Below are positions 57,201 to 64,000 of a DNA stretch of 64,000 nucleotides, one piece after another (the first letter of the stretch is position 1; each line of letters opens with the position of its first letter). The stretch lies in assembly GCA_018266845.1 (NCBI GenBank), contig JAFDZO010000003.1, forward strand, positions 1 through 64,000. Reading direction: 5' to 3'. Source of the stretch: Bacteroidota bacterium. Its GTDB lineage: Bacteria > Bacteroidota > Ignavibacteria > Tepidaquicellales > Tepidaquicellaceae. The notes under the pieces are model-generated. The model was not told where the DNA came from. It did not search any database and worked only from the letters and a program-made list of their open reading frames with translations. The position numbers were made by a program, and so were the translations under genes.

Positions 57201-57583
57201 TCAGGAACATCGTAATTATAGAAAATATAGTAGAAGGCATGTTCGGAAAATTCGTCTTCAAAAATCACTCTATCGCAGTGCGCAAAAATTTTAGAAGAGT
57301 ATTCTGTTTTGAGGCGGCGGATTATTTCGGCGGCAAGACGGAAATTGCCTTTCAGCTTATCGTCATGATTAAAAATAAAAACGACTTTGCCATCAACTTC
57401 ACGATATAGAATATCCACAGGAAAATTATTTTCCGCTAATACCTTGTGCAGGTCTTTGTTTTCAGCTTCAGCAATGCAGAAAACAAGATTTTTATATAAT
57501 GAAGCATCAGGACTTAAATAAGCCTGAGGCGCGCCGGGGAAAAATTTGTTGCATGCTGCTATATGAAGAAGCGCATTGAACAA
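54275..57583 (-). CDS. AAA+ ATPase with TPR repeats and a cyclase-like N-terminal remnant
   Basis: 1102 residues. Residues about 30-175 resemble the end of a class III nucleotide-cyclase-type module but without visible catalytic aspartates. The ATPase domain opens FFGREKEIKTLQKSYNRL, with Walker A GEPGIGKT at 206-213, Walker B LVIAFDD at 325-331 and QWADSRT behind it, as in MalT-like and cyclase-associated STAND ATPases. From about 570 come ten or more TPR units (LGNVNMKLGRYNIAQQYFSE, YSNLGLINMIKGNYSCSLSF). No DNA-binding domain is seen. The start is TTG. Probably a ligand-sensing scaffold; partner unknown. Confidence 0.75.
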   Translation of the reverse strand: MFNALLHIAACNKFFPGAPQAYLSPDASLYKNLVFCIAEAENKDLHKVLAENNFPVDILYREVDGKVVFIFNHDDKLKGNFRLAAEIIRRLKTEYSSKIFAHCDRVIFEDEFSEHAFYYIFYNYDVPDFKKGILVSHSLFARLKNSYSFAPQKMNGGDFYFLKDEIKKKRTEFFGREKEIKTLQKSYNRLKSELSGINFNSVFISGEPGIGKTALVNYYFNSRYCKNCFYLENENYGSAYGHFVSLLKKIFKDEKPEVSLRAFAAKIKDNKLRSNLNSSIPDLISLLKESSAKNTRDENNENKILAIRNFIGALAYLCSMEKSPLVIAFDDVQWADSRTVKAINFILDDFRNDFERNYSLQFIFIHRTGYKININQDAGEKEEIYLDSLEPEAAKKFIESLLIKSGLTLSKKKQIELLHKSGGNPLFVQEIVEFIKDNKTAIPDSVKEIIKTRLELLPQNLVMFLKISSALGKEIDAKIVNGVLLKYNFNAITEDELYLLFENNFITINDKEIFLKHDLILEGIYDSIEKDEKKLIHERIGFEIEYIYSDKIEHYYFALADHFTKAAHKEKMIEYLEKAGDRAKAEWDLEKARGYYEKYLKEKEKKSLDCNFLVKHCSVLYTLGDWSELKIFINWIKSTDKCDKEIHHSVLLLLAQFYLNTGKFSLALKYFLKVCNFGSPPQKLQAYSGACDLFIKRGKLKDANTFCNKLLLNSKEEDDLVYISKAYNFLARLNAIEGRHEEALKNLRNNYEILRILNNRFLLGETCIKIGSIFFSQKKYLQSAKFFQESYFYFSSIGALKEIAMCLGNMASLDFISDDFTSCEKKLQKQKHIYRLLNDQFNIAILNNSLGNVNMKLGRYNIAQQYFSEMFSISKKLKSIQLMSISYSNLGLINMIKGNYSCSLSFFKKQLFIERSMKKSENIAKCLLNIGCVYRRQERYKHALRNDLKAQKIISENLLDKYLKEVYLNLSENFFYLGRNINALEYIGKFLEIGKFLKNDILYGTFYKFFYIALIDCDSKSTFKTFEILKRLDNILAKIKDKLVYAELSFRYFLFLSIMNEKKIIKTRDFLQYKKRFSKKLRQIYSAFPSHDVKQYIQKISK

Positions 57584-57731
57584 ATTTTTAGGGGTTTAGT
57601 TATGCAAATTTATAGAAATTTTTTATTAAATGTAAAGTATTTTTTTAATAGTTTGTGTAATATTTCAAAAAATAACCGAAATATGAAAAAAAATGTGAGA
57701 AAAAAAGGTAAGTAGAAAAGGAATTTTTGGG

Positions 57732-57780
57732 CAAAAAAAAATACTCCATCCGAAAAAGTATTAAAAAGATGGAGTATTTT
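57732..57780 (-). terminator. Strong terminator on the minus strand
   Basis: AAAATACTCCATC (57738-57750) and GATGGAGTATTTT (57768-57780) form a perfect 13-bp stem around 17 bases, and the minus strand continues in T (57740-57733). It would end the transcript of the small peptide gene at 57994, leaving about 210 untranslated bases. The rest of 57584-57731 shows no gene. Confidence 0.8.
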
Positions 57781-57800
57781 AACGAGGTGAGATTTTAGCT

Positions 57801-57923
57801 ATGAGAAACTCTTATGGTAAACGGGAGAATAAACTGAAGGGGGGCTTAAATTTATTTCTCCCAAACTATACTGTAAAAACTCAAAGAGCTTTTAGAGTTC
57901 AAAACCTCCCCCGAAAAAACTAA
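57801..57923 (+). CDS. Possible 40-residue reading frame
   Basis: A frame opening MRNSYGKRENKLKGG and ending QNLPRKN, basic, without a membrane helix. GAGGTGA at 57784-57790 lies ten bases upstream and would be a fair ribosome-binding site. It lies between a hairpin and a CTCCC/GGGAG inverted repeat (about 57906-57937), antisense to the 3' part of the peptide transcript. Evidence is weak; it may be chance. Confidence 0.25.
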   Translation: MRNSYGKRENKLKGGLNLFLPNYTVKTQRAFRVQNLPRKN

Positions 57924-57993
57924 AAAAACGAGGGAGCGTTTTGATTCACCATTATTAATTCAATTAATTAAAACAATTCAAACTTTTAAAGAA

Positions 57994-58233
57994 CTAGCCT
58001 CCTCCATGAGGACCGCAGGATTCCGGGTAAATATTTACTAATTTCCAATCCAGCGTGTAAACGAATATATACATTACATCATTAATGAGTACCTTTTCAT
58101 ATCTATATTCCTCTTCGACTTTTGAAGAGTTTGCTATTGAACTACTTTCAGCCAATACTGATGAAGGAATACTAAACGCCGCTCCTGATATTAGTAAAGC
58201 AAATAAAAGGATTTTTAAAAATACTTTTCTCAT
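57994..58233 (-). CDS. Small secreted peptide, paralogue 2
   Basis: 79 residues with a classic signal peptide (FLKILLFALLISGAAFSIPS, cleavage after VLA at about residue 28). The mature part of about 50 residues contains VMYIFVYTLDWKLVNIYPE and ends in SCGPHGGG, a single cysteine followed by a glycine tail. The core matches the 72-residue peptide at 52089; the tail does not. It is divergent from the 491-residue helical paralogue 2 with 190 bases between start codons, almost the spacing of the first pair. Function unknown. Confidence 0.72.
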   Translation of the reverse strand: MRKVFLKILLFALLISGAAFSIPSSVLAESSSIANSSKVEEEYRYEKVLINDVMYIFVYTLDWKLVNIYPESCGPHGGG

Positions 58234-58423
58234 ACTGTGGGTTAATTTTACCTTTTAACTAAAATCTATACAAATATTATCAAAGAATATTTAATATGCA
58301 AAGAAATTTTTTTTATTTTTCCGTGCATAAAAAACGCGGAAATGATGAATATTGTTTATTTTTTAGTTTTTTTTTAATATTTTAAAGAAAAAATTTAGTT
58401 AATTTTCCGCTTATTTCTTAAAA

Positions 58424-59899
58424 ATGGATTTGAGAGAACATAACATAATTCAGATACTGAAATCAACTTCTAACGAAGAATTAAAGTTCATTAAGAACTT
58501 TTTTCAATCTCCGTTCTACAATAATCTTTCAAAGATTGTTGAACTTTTTGAAATACTGAGGAAATTTTCTCCTGATTTTTCCTCCGAAAAGCTCAATACA
58601 AATTATCTTTTTAAAAAACTCTACCCCGGCAGCGCATATAAGCATTCTACAATCACAAACCTGATTTCTAAAATGCAAAAGCTGCTCGAAGAGTATCTGA
58701 TAGTATCTAACATACAAAAAAATCCTTTCAAAAAGAATGAATTTTTGCTCCAAGAGTACTTTGGAAGAAACCTGAAAAACCTTTCTTATAAGAATATTTT
58801 CAATCTCTCAATGGAGGAAATTTCTAAAGAGGATATTGATTCGGATTTCTTTAATACAAGCTTTAGTTACGATACCTACAGAATTAACTACATAATGAAC
58901 TACGGTTTCGACAGCCCAAAAAAGGCAGTGGAAATTCTTTCACAAAGCTTCCTAAATGTGAACGTTAATTTTATTAATTTTTTCATTATGGAGCTTATGT
59001 CTAATTATATTAACTCCATTATTTTGCTTTCTACAAGCGATACAAATAATGTAAAATCCAAGATTGATAAAGTCATCAGCGATTTAAACATAAAACAGCT
59101 TATAAAAAATATTGAACCGTATAACAAATACACATACATTATTAATCTTTACCTGAAATTGTTAGAAGCATTTTCAAATCAGAATAACATTGAATATTAT
59201 CATGCTTACAGAAAAGAATTATTTAAGAATAAGGACAAGCTGAACAGAAACGAGATTTACTTTCATTATTCTAAACTTATCTCCTACTGTTTCCTCCGAA
59301 GAAATAAAAGCGATAATTTCGATTACGAAAAAGAAATTTTTGATATTTGCGAAATTGTGCTCAATAACGAATACTACATCAGCTTTGAATCAAAATTTCT
59401 TCCCATTAATCTTTACAAAATAATTATTAATAACTCTATTGCCCTTGAGAAGTATGACTGGCTGAAAAATTTTATTGCAGAGTTCAGCGGCAAGGTGAAT
59501 CCAAGACTGGAACAGGATGCGAGAAATTTTGGCGCCGCTAATCTGAACTTCGCTTTGGGAGAATTCAACAACTGCCTCACAGACCTCAACAAAATTCGAG
59601 ACAACGTTTTTCTTCTTGAAATCCGGGCTATGAAAATTATGATTTTCTACAGCCTTTCTTATTACAACGAAGGTTTGAACGATTTAAAATCATTCCAAAA
59701 GTTTATAAAAATAAACAAGACGTTCACCCAGCAAAGAAGGCAAATTTTAATCAATTTTTTAACATATATGGATAAGTTATTTTTGTATAAGCTTTCAAAT
59801 AGAAAATCTGAAATAGGCTATTACAGGAAAAAACTTGCTACCGAAGAAAATTGCCTCTATAAAGACTGGCTAATAAAAACTTATCAAAAAATAAAATAA
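58424..59899 (+). CDS. Unknown helical protein, paralogue 2 (491 residues)
   Basis: Full-length homologue of the protein at 50588 and exactly the same length. It starts DLREHNIIQILKSTSNEELK, with SPFYNN near residue 30, and ends YKDWLIKTYQKIK. Helical throughout, no signal peptide, no enzyme motif. Apparent pairs of helices (FALGEFNNCLTDLNKI, MIFYSLSYYNEGLNDL) suggest a TPR-like superhelix. It starts 190 bases from the divergent small secreted-peptide gene, and DUF1844 follows after 19 bases. Confidence 0.65.
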   Translation: MDLREHNIIQILKSTSNEELKFIKNFFQSPFYNNLSKIVELFEILRKFSPDFSSEKLNTNYLFKKLYPGSAYKHSTITNLISKMQKLLEEYLIVSNIQKNPFKKNEFLLQEYFGRNLKNLSYKNIFNLSMEEISKEDIDSDFFNTSFSYDTYRINYIMNYGFDSPKKAVEILSQSFLNVNVNFINFFIMELMSNYINSIILLSTSDTNNVKSKIDKVISDLNIKQLIKNIEPYNKYTYIINLYLKLLEAFSNQNNIEYYHAYRKELFKNKDKLNRNEIYFHYSKLISYCFLRRNKSDNFDYEKEIFDICEIVLNNEYYISFESKFLPINLYKIIINNSIALEKYDWLKNFIAEFSGKVNPRLEQDARNFGAANLNFALGEFNNCLTDLNKIRDNVFLLEIRAMKIMIFYSLSYYNEGLNDLKSFQKFIKINKTFTQQRRQILINFLTYMDKLFLYKLSNRKSEIGYYRKKLATEENCLYKDWLIKTYQKIK

Positions 59900-59918
59900 C
59901 CGATATATTATAATCAAT

Positions 59919-60227
59919 ATGGAAAAAGATAAATCAACTCAGCTTTTTTTCTCTCTTGTTTACAGTTTCCAGATGCAGACAATGATGCACCTTGGAAAAC
60001 TGAAAAATCCGGTTTCGGATAAAATAGAAAAAGATTTAATGGCAGCACAGGCAACAATTGATTTAATTGAAATGCTCTCCGAAAAAACCAAAGGCAATCT
60101 TGCTGAGGAGGAGAAAAGGTTTTTAGAAAGCGCTCTCTCTGATTTAAAGCTAAACTACGTTGAGGAAAGCTCTAAGCCGGAAGAAAAAATTGAAGAGAAA
60201 ACAGATAGCGGAACGGAAAATAAATGA
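59919..60227 (+). CDS. DUF1844 protein
   Basis: 102 residues: QLFFSLVYSFQMQTMMHLGKL and then LMAAQATIDLIEMLSEKTKGNL, the helical signature of DUF1844, with an acidic tail. The function of this family is not established. It overlaps nadK by four bases (ATGA), so the two are translationally coupled. Confidence 0.9.
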   Translation: MEKDKSTQLFFSLVYSFQMQTMMHLGKLKNPVSDKIEKDLMAAQATIDLIEMLSEKTKGNLAEEEKRFLESALSDLKLNYVEESSKPEEKIEEKTDSGTENK

Positions 60228-61081
60228 TATTCGGCATCACGGGAAATATTGAAAAAGAAAACCTTCACTCTGTCATAGAAGATATAGGAAATTTTCTGTT
60301 AAAAAAGAAAATCGGGTTTTTTATTGATTCAAAGCTTTTCCGTACAAATTCGAAATCAAAGTTTAAAAAATTTTCCGCTTCAGTAAATTCCATTTTAAGA
60401 AAAAAAGATATTATACTTTTATCATTGGGGGGAGACGGAACGTTTCTCCGCTCTGCCCGCCTTGTCGGGAGCAGAAACATCCCTATTCTTGGGGTAAACC
60501 TTGGCAATCTTGGATTTCTTGCAGAGGTCAGAACTAATGAGATTACCCATTTTATTAATGATATTTTGAAAGGGAACTACAGAGTTACAGAAAGGGTAAT
60601 CCTTGAAGCGCAAATAAACCGCAAGAAAATATTCGGGCTGAATGATATTGTAATTGATAAAGCCGACTCTATAAGAATGATTAACATTGATGCCTTCTAC
60701 AATGATGAAAAAATATTTAAAGTCATAGCCGACGGAATAATTATCTCAACTCCAACGGGATCAACCGGCTACTCTCTTTCATCAGGAGGACCTGTTATCA
60801 GTCCGCAAAGCTCGGTTTTTTCGGTAACGCCAATCTGCCCGCACTCATTAAATATACGCCCGATAATTATCCCCGATGACGGGCATATTACTATCAGAAC
60901 ATTAGGAAGCTCCATAGCCCGCGTTACGGCAGACGGACAGACATATATTTCAGGAAAATCCCCCTTAGAAGTCAGGCTGAAAAAAGCTGACTACACTGTT
61001 AAGCTTGTAAAGCGGACGGGAAAAACTTACTTCGATACTTTAAAGAAAAAATTATTATGGAGTGAGGACAAAAGAAGATAG
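60224..61081 (+). CDS. nadK: NAD kinase
   Basis: Phosphorylates NAD+ to NADP+. GGDGT is at residues 69-73, with the substrate loops GVNLGNLGFLAE and NDIVIDKAD. PTGSTGYSLSSGGP (177-190) is the conserved NE/D-and-GGDG family companion motif. Length 285 is typical. The protein is cytoplasmic. The stop codon is directly followed by the stop codon of the convergent pdxJ, with no bases between. Confidence 0.96.
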   Translation: MIFGITGNIEKENLHSVIEDIGNFLLKKKIGFFIDSKLFRTNSKSKFKKFSASVNSILRKKDIILLSLGGDGTFLRSARLVGSRNIPILGVNLGNLGFLAEVRTNEITHFINDILKGNYRVTERVILEAQINRKKIFGLNDIVIDKADSIRMINIDAFYNDEKIFKVIADGIIISTPTGSTGYSLSSGGPVISPQSSVFSVTPICPHSLNIRPIIIPDDGHITIRTLGSSIARVTADGQTYISGKSPLEVRLKKADYTVKLVKRTGKTYFDTLKKKLLWSEDKRR

Positions 61082-61798
61082 CTACTTTAACTGCTCTTTA
61101 TATTTTTTTACAGCGTTTTCAAAACCCATATACAGCGCATCGCAAACAAGCGCATGACCGATTGAAACTTCCATCAAGCCCGGAATATTATCATAAAAAT
61201 ATTTTAGATTATCTAAATCCAAGTCGTGCCCTGCATTAATTCCGATATTTAACTCATTAGCTCTTTTTGCAGCAGAAACAAAATCCGCTATAGCTTTTTC
61301 TTTCCCGTTAAAAAAATTTTTCGCATAAGATTCCGTATATAGTTCGATTCTATCAACTCCTGTTTTCGCTGCTCCTTCAACCATTTTTACATCGGGGTCA
61401 ACAAAAATTGAAGTTCGTATTCCGGCGTTTCTAAAAACAGAAATTATTTCTTTTAAATAATTTTCATTTCCTATAGTATCCCAGCCATGGTCAGAAGTTA
61501 ACTGGTTTTGCGTATCGGGCACAAGAGTTACCTGCGCAGGCTTGTTATCTAAAACCAGCTTTACAAATTTTTCTTCGCGCGGATTTCCCTCTATATTAAA
61601 TTCTGTTGTAATTACTTTTTTAATTGCGGGAACATCGGAATACTTGATATGCCTTTCATCAGGGCGCGGATGAACCGTAACTCCGTCAGCGCCGAACCTC
61701 TGCGCATCAATTGCCGCTTGTACAACATCAGGGTTATTATGTCCCCTGCTGTTTCTTATCAGAGCAAATTTATTTACGTTTACTGAAAGTTTTGTCAT
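61082..61798 (-). CDS. pdxJ: Pyridoxine 5'-phosphate synthase
   Basis: Last step of the DXP-dependent vitamin B6 pathway, joining 1-deoxyxylulose 5-phosphate and 3-amino-2-oxopropyl phosphate. H43 in VTVHPRPDERHI and E70 in FNIEG are active-site residues, and GINAGHDLDLDN supplies the C-terminal histidine. The N-terminus reads KLSVNVNKFALIRNSRG, the Bacteroidota variant with lysine where E. coli has histidine. Five bases downstream of the SecB-like gene. Confidence 0.96.
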   Translation of the reverse strand: MTKLSVNVNKFALIRNSRGHNNPDVVQAAIDAQRFGADGVTVHPRPDERHIKYSDVPAIKKVITTEFNIEGNPREEKFVKLVLDNKPAQVTLVPDTQNQLTSDHGWDTIGNENYLKEIISVFRNAGIRTSIFVDPDVKMVEGAAKTGVDRIELYTESYAKNFFNGKEKAIADFVSAAKRANELNIGINAGHDLDLDNLKYFYDNIPGLMEVSIGHALVCDALYMGFENAVKKYKEQLK

Positions 61799-61803
61799 AT
61801 AGT

Positions 61804-62322
61804 TTACAGTTCAGGAATTTTTATATCGTATAGCTGCCTGCTTCCGTTATTTCTTTCTTCCAATATTTTCGTTACTGTCTGCTCAACATCAATCGCCGGA
61901 AGGTAGTAAGTTCCGCACTCAAATTGAGACGTTACGCTTGCAAGATAGCCCCTCACCTGCCCGAATAAAACGGCAAACGAATGAATGATAAACTGCATAT
62001 CCACGTTCTCTCTAAGAGCAGTAGTGCCCGCTACTCCGTTAGCAATAAGAGTAAACTGTATAGCGCTTTTATCAACAGGCATTCCGTCATCATCGCAATT
62101 TGATTTCATATAAATAAACAAAGCAATATCTCCTGCTTCATTCAATTCGTAATCGAGCGATAAATCTATGGGGTACTTTTTTAAAGAGTAAACATTATCG
62201 AACAAATCAAGACTCTCGCTCTCTGCAATCTCATTCGTGAGAAAGGTATCGGGAAGATACGTTACAGAAAGAGAGCTTACTTTAAATTTTTTTAAAAATA
62301 TTTCCGATTCTATTGCATTCAT
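61804..62322 (-). CDS. SecB-like chaperone
   Basis: 172 residues. The strand-rich body and the C-terminal segment FAVLFGQVRGYLASVTSQFECGTY with LPAIDV follow the SecB fold, in which a strand pair is followed by a helix and the motif ending in a proline. SecB binds unfolded preproteins, and SecB-like proteins also serve toxin-antitoxin-chaperone systems; no toxin-antitoxin pair is next to it. It lies between wecE and pdxJ in one unit with one- to five-base gaps. Confidence 0.7.
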   Translation of the reverse strand: MNAIESEIFLKKFKVSSLSVTYLPDTFLTNEIAESESLDLFDNVYSLKKYPIDLSLDYELNEAGDIALFIYMKSNCDDDGMPVDKSAIQFTLIANGVAGTTALRENVDMQFIIHSFAVLFGQVRGYLASVTSQFECGTYYLPAIDVEQTVTKILEERNNGSRQLYDIKIPEL

Positions 62323-62323
62323 A

Positions 62324-63451
62324 TTACTTGTAAAATTCTTTAACTTTTTCGCAGATAAAATTTACCTGCTCCACCTCAAGCTCGTGATACAAAGGCAGGC
62401 GGAGAAGCCTTTCGCTTTCTTTAGTTGTAAATTTGTCTTCGCCGGAAAATCTTCCGTATATTTTCCCTCCGGCAGAAGAATGAAGAGGAACATAGTGAAA
62501 GACAGACTGCACGCCGTTTTCTTTTAAGTGAGCAATCATTCTTTTTCTCTCATCGTAATCTTTCAGCTTAAAATAAAATATATGCCCATTAGGCTTGCAG
62601 TGTTTGGGAATAGTCTGAAGCTCAAGATGCTCTTTTGCATCCGGCGCGGATAAATTTTCCCTGTAAGCATCAGCCAATAAATTTCTTTTTTTGGTAATCT
62701 CATCAGCGATTTCAAACTGCGCATAAAGGAATGCAGCATTAAACTCGCTTGGTGAGTAGCTGGAACCTATATCTACCCAGCTGTACCTGTCAACAATTCC
62801 GGCTTTAAATTTATTTATGTTAGTTCCTTTATCTTTTACAACTTCGGCGCGCTCGGAAAAATTTTCATCGTTCACTAAAATCGCCCCGCCCTCGCCGCAT
62901 TGAAAATTTTTCGTTTCATGAAAGCTGAGCGTTCCGAAATGCCCTATGCTGCCAAGCTGTCTGCCGTGATATGTTGCGTTAAGGCAATGCGCAGCATCCT
63001 CTACAACAAACAAATTATGCTTATCCGCAATTTCCATTATCTTATCCATATTACATCCGACTCCCGCATAATGAACTAACACAATCGCCTTCGTTTTCGA
63101 CGTAACTGCCTCTTCAATTTTATTTTCATCTATGTTCATAGTATCGGGGCGTATATCCACAAAAACAATTTTAGCTCCGCGAAGAACATAGGCATTTGCC
63201 GCGGAAACAAATGTGAATGAAGGCATAATAATTTCATCGCCCTCTTTAATATTCATCAAAAGCGAGGTAAGCTCAAGGGCATGCGTGCAGGAAGTTGTAA
63301 GGAGAGCTTTAGTGGTATCAAAGTAATTCTTCAGCCACTCGTTGCATCTGCGTGTAAACTCACCGTCTCCGCAGAATTTATTGTTCTCAATTACTTCCTG
63401 TAAATATCTTTGTTCAGACTGAGTTATAAATGGTTTATTAAACGGTATCAA
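62324..63451 (-). CDS. wecE: dTDP-4-amino-4,6-dideoxygalactose transaminase
   Basis: PLP-dependent sugar aminotransferase of the DegT/DnrJ/EryC1 family, converting dTDP-4-keto-6-deoxyglucose to the 4-amino sugar used in surface polysaccharides. The PLP lysine is K181 in SFHETKNFQCGEGGA. The N-terminus IPFNKPFITQSEQRYLQEV and the SCTHALEL and EDAAHC segments are those of the WecE/RffA branch. Length 375 is standard. It overlaps the upstream glycosyltransferase by four bases. Confidence 0.92.
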   Translation of the reverse strand: MIPFNKPFITQSEQRYLQEVIENNKFCGDGEFTRRCNEWLKNYFDTTKALLTTSCTHALELTSLLMNIKEGDEIIMPSFTFVSAANAYVLRGAKIVFVDIRPDTMNIDENKIEEAVTSKTKAIVLVHYAGVGCNMDKIMEIADKHNLFVVEDAAHCLNATYHGRQLGSIGHFGTLSFHETKNFQCGEGGAILVNDENFSERAEVVKDKGTNINKFKAGIVDRYSWVDIGSSYSPSEFNAAFLYAQFEIADEITKKRNLLADAYRENLSAPDAKEHLELQTIPKHCKPNGHIFYFKLKDYDERKRMIAHLKENGVQSVFHYVPLHSSAGGKIYGRFSGEDKFTTKESERLLRLPLYHELEVEQVNFICEKVKEFYK

Positions 63452-64000
63452 TTCTTTAATTTAATTTTATTGTAAACGTCAATAATATTATCAAACATAA
63501 TATCTAAAGTAAATTTTTTATGCAATAGTTTCAATGCGTTACTGCCATATTTTCCTATGAGGTTTTTATTATTTAATAAATAAATAATTTTTTCCGTCAT
63601 TGCTTCAGGATTTCTATCAGGGACAAAAAAACCTGTCTCTCCCTGTTCTATCATTTTTGCTACATCCCCTACATCCGTTACCACAGCGGGAATCCCCTGC
63701 GCCAGCGAATACAAAACCGAGAACGGAAATGTCTCTCCCCCTCCCTCAATTGACGAATGCAGATACACATCAAACGATGAATACACTGCCTGCATGTCAT
63801 CCCTAAATCCGGGGAAAATTATTTTATCTGATATATTTAGATTAGCAGCCAAACCCTTCAAATCTTTTTCAAGCTTTCCGTTACCGACAATCATCAGCTT
63901 TACGTTATCAAATTTTCCGCAGACCTGCGCAAAAGTTTTTATCAGGTATTCCTGCCCTTTAAATTCAACAAGCCTCCCTGTATTTCCGAATAGAACAATA
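63448..64000 (-). CDS. Glycosyltransferase family 4/1, C-terminal part
   Basis: The frame is open to the window edge on the minus strand and reads VLFGNTGRLVEFKGQEYLI, then LMIVGNGKLEKDLKGLA, IIFPGFRDDM, the donor-site YLHSSIEGGGETFPFSVLYSL (E in the EX7E motif) and GIPAVVTDVGDVAKMIE. This is the nucleotide-sugar-binding half of a retaining GT-B glycosyltransferase. The internal ATG at 63894 is not the start. With wecE it points to a polysaccharide locus beyond the window. Confidence 0.92.
   Translation of the reverse strand, partial: IVLFGNTGRLVEFKGQEYLIKTFAQVCGKFDNVKLMIVGNGKLEKDLKGLAANLNISDKIIFPGFRDDMQAVYSSFDVYLHSSIEGGGETFPFSVLYSLAQGIPAVVTDVGDVAKMIEQGETGFFVPDRNPEAMTEKIIYLLNNKNLIGKYGSNALKLLHKKFTLDIMFDNIIDVYNKIKLKN

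Overview
The window is AT-rich bacterial DNA with the marks of the Bacteroidota-Chlorobiota-Ignavibacteriota group. It carries a type IX secretion (T9SS) sortase gene, porU, directly followed by porV. Two secreted proteins end in the sorting domain with the YPNP/WPNP opening, there is a large sortilin-like BNR protein, and the F-type ATPase operon lacks the beta and epsilon subunits. PdxJ and aconitase are of the types usual in this group. I favour Ignavibacteriota, but this rests on gene style, not on a tree.

Layout. 1-10.8 kb, plus strand: the end of fabF, rnc, porU, porV, a large secreted M6-protease-like protein with a destroyed active site, and a glycosyltransferase, with strong hairpin terminators between units. 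10.8-16.3 kb, minus strand: a tight housekeeping operon (amidohydrolase-like lipoprotein, prmC, dtd, DUF2520 protein, barrel protein) plus a TPR protein. A tRNA with anticodon CAT follows, then a degenerate REC-PAS-HPt-like protein convergent with rqcH. 22.4-22.6 kb holds a possible very short transcript for a 23-residue membrane peptide. 22.9-28.6 kb, minus strand: atpZ, an atpI-like gene, then atpB-E-F-H-A-G. 29-36.3 kb: a DUF6438 protein, a DUF1697 protein, a YyaL/DUF255 thioredoxin protein, aconitase, a GNAT acetyltransferase and a nitrobindin-like protein. 36.3-36.9 kb: a decayed IS200-like element. 37.1-40.2 kb: the BNR/sortilin-like protein.

The accessory part runs from 40.3 to 58.3 kb. 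It holds a very AT-rich three-gene cassette led by a DUF4209 (RNxxxHG) protein; repeat blocks; a LolA-like protein and a Kir-type potassium channel between two copies of one 25-base palindrome in inverted orientation; and a very AT-rich four-gene cassette with a staphylococcal-nuclease-like protein, a membrane coiled-coil protein, a small protein and a probable outer-membrane protein. Last comes a locus of three related helical proteins (491, 270 and 491 residues), two related small secreted peptides (72 and 79 residues) and a 1102-residue AAA+/TPR ATPase. In that locus a secreted-peptide gene is twice placed divergently from a helical-protein gene at almost the same distance. This is my best candidate for an undescribed system. 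59.9-64 kb returns to housekeeping genes: DUF1844, nadK, pdxJ, a SecB-like chaperone, a WecE-type aminotransferase and a partial glycosyltransferase.

A second candidate novelty is non-coding. Two intergenic elements (30718-30904 and 43495-43672) share loop sequences, while their stems differ in sequence and stay perfectly complementary. This is the pattern expected of a conserved nucleic-acid structure.
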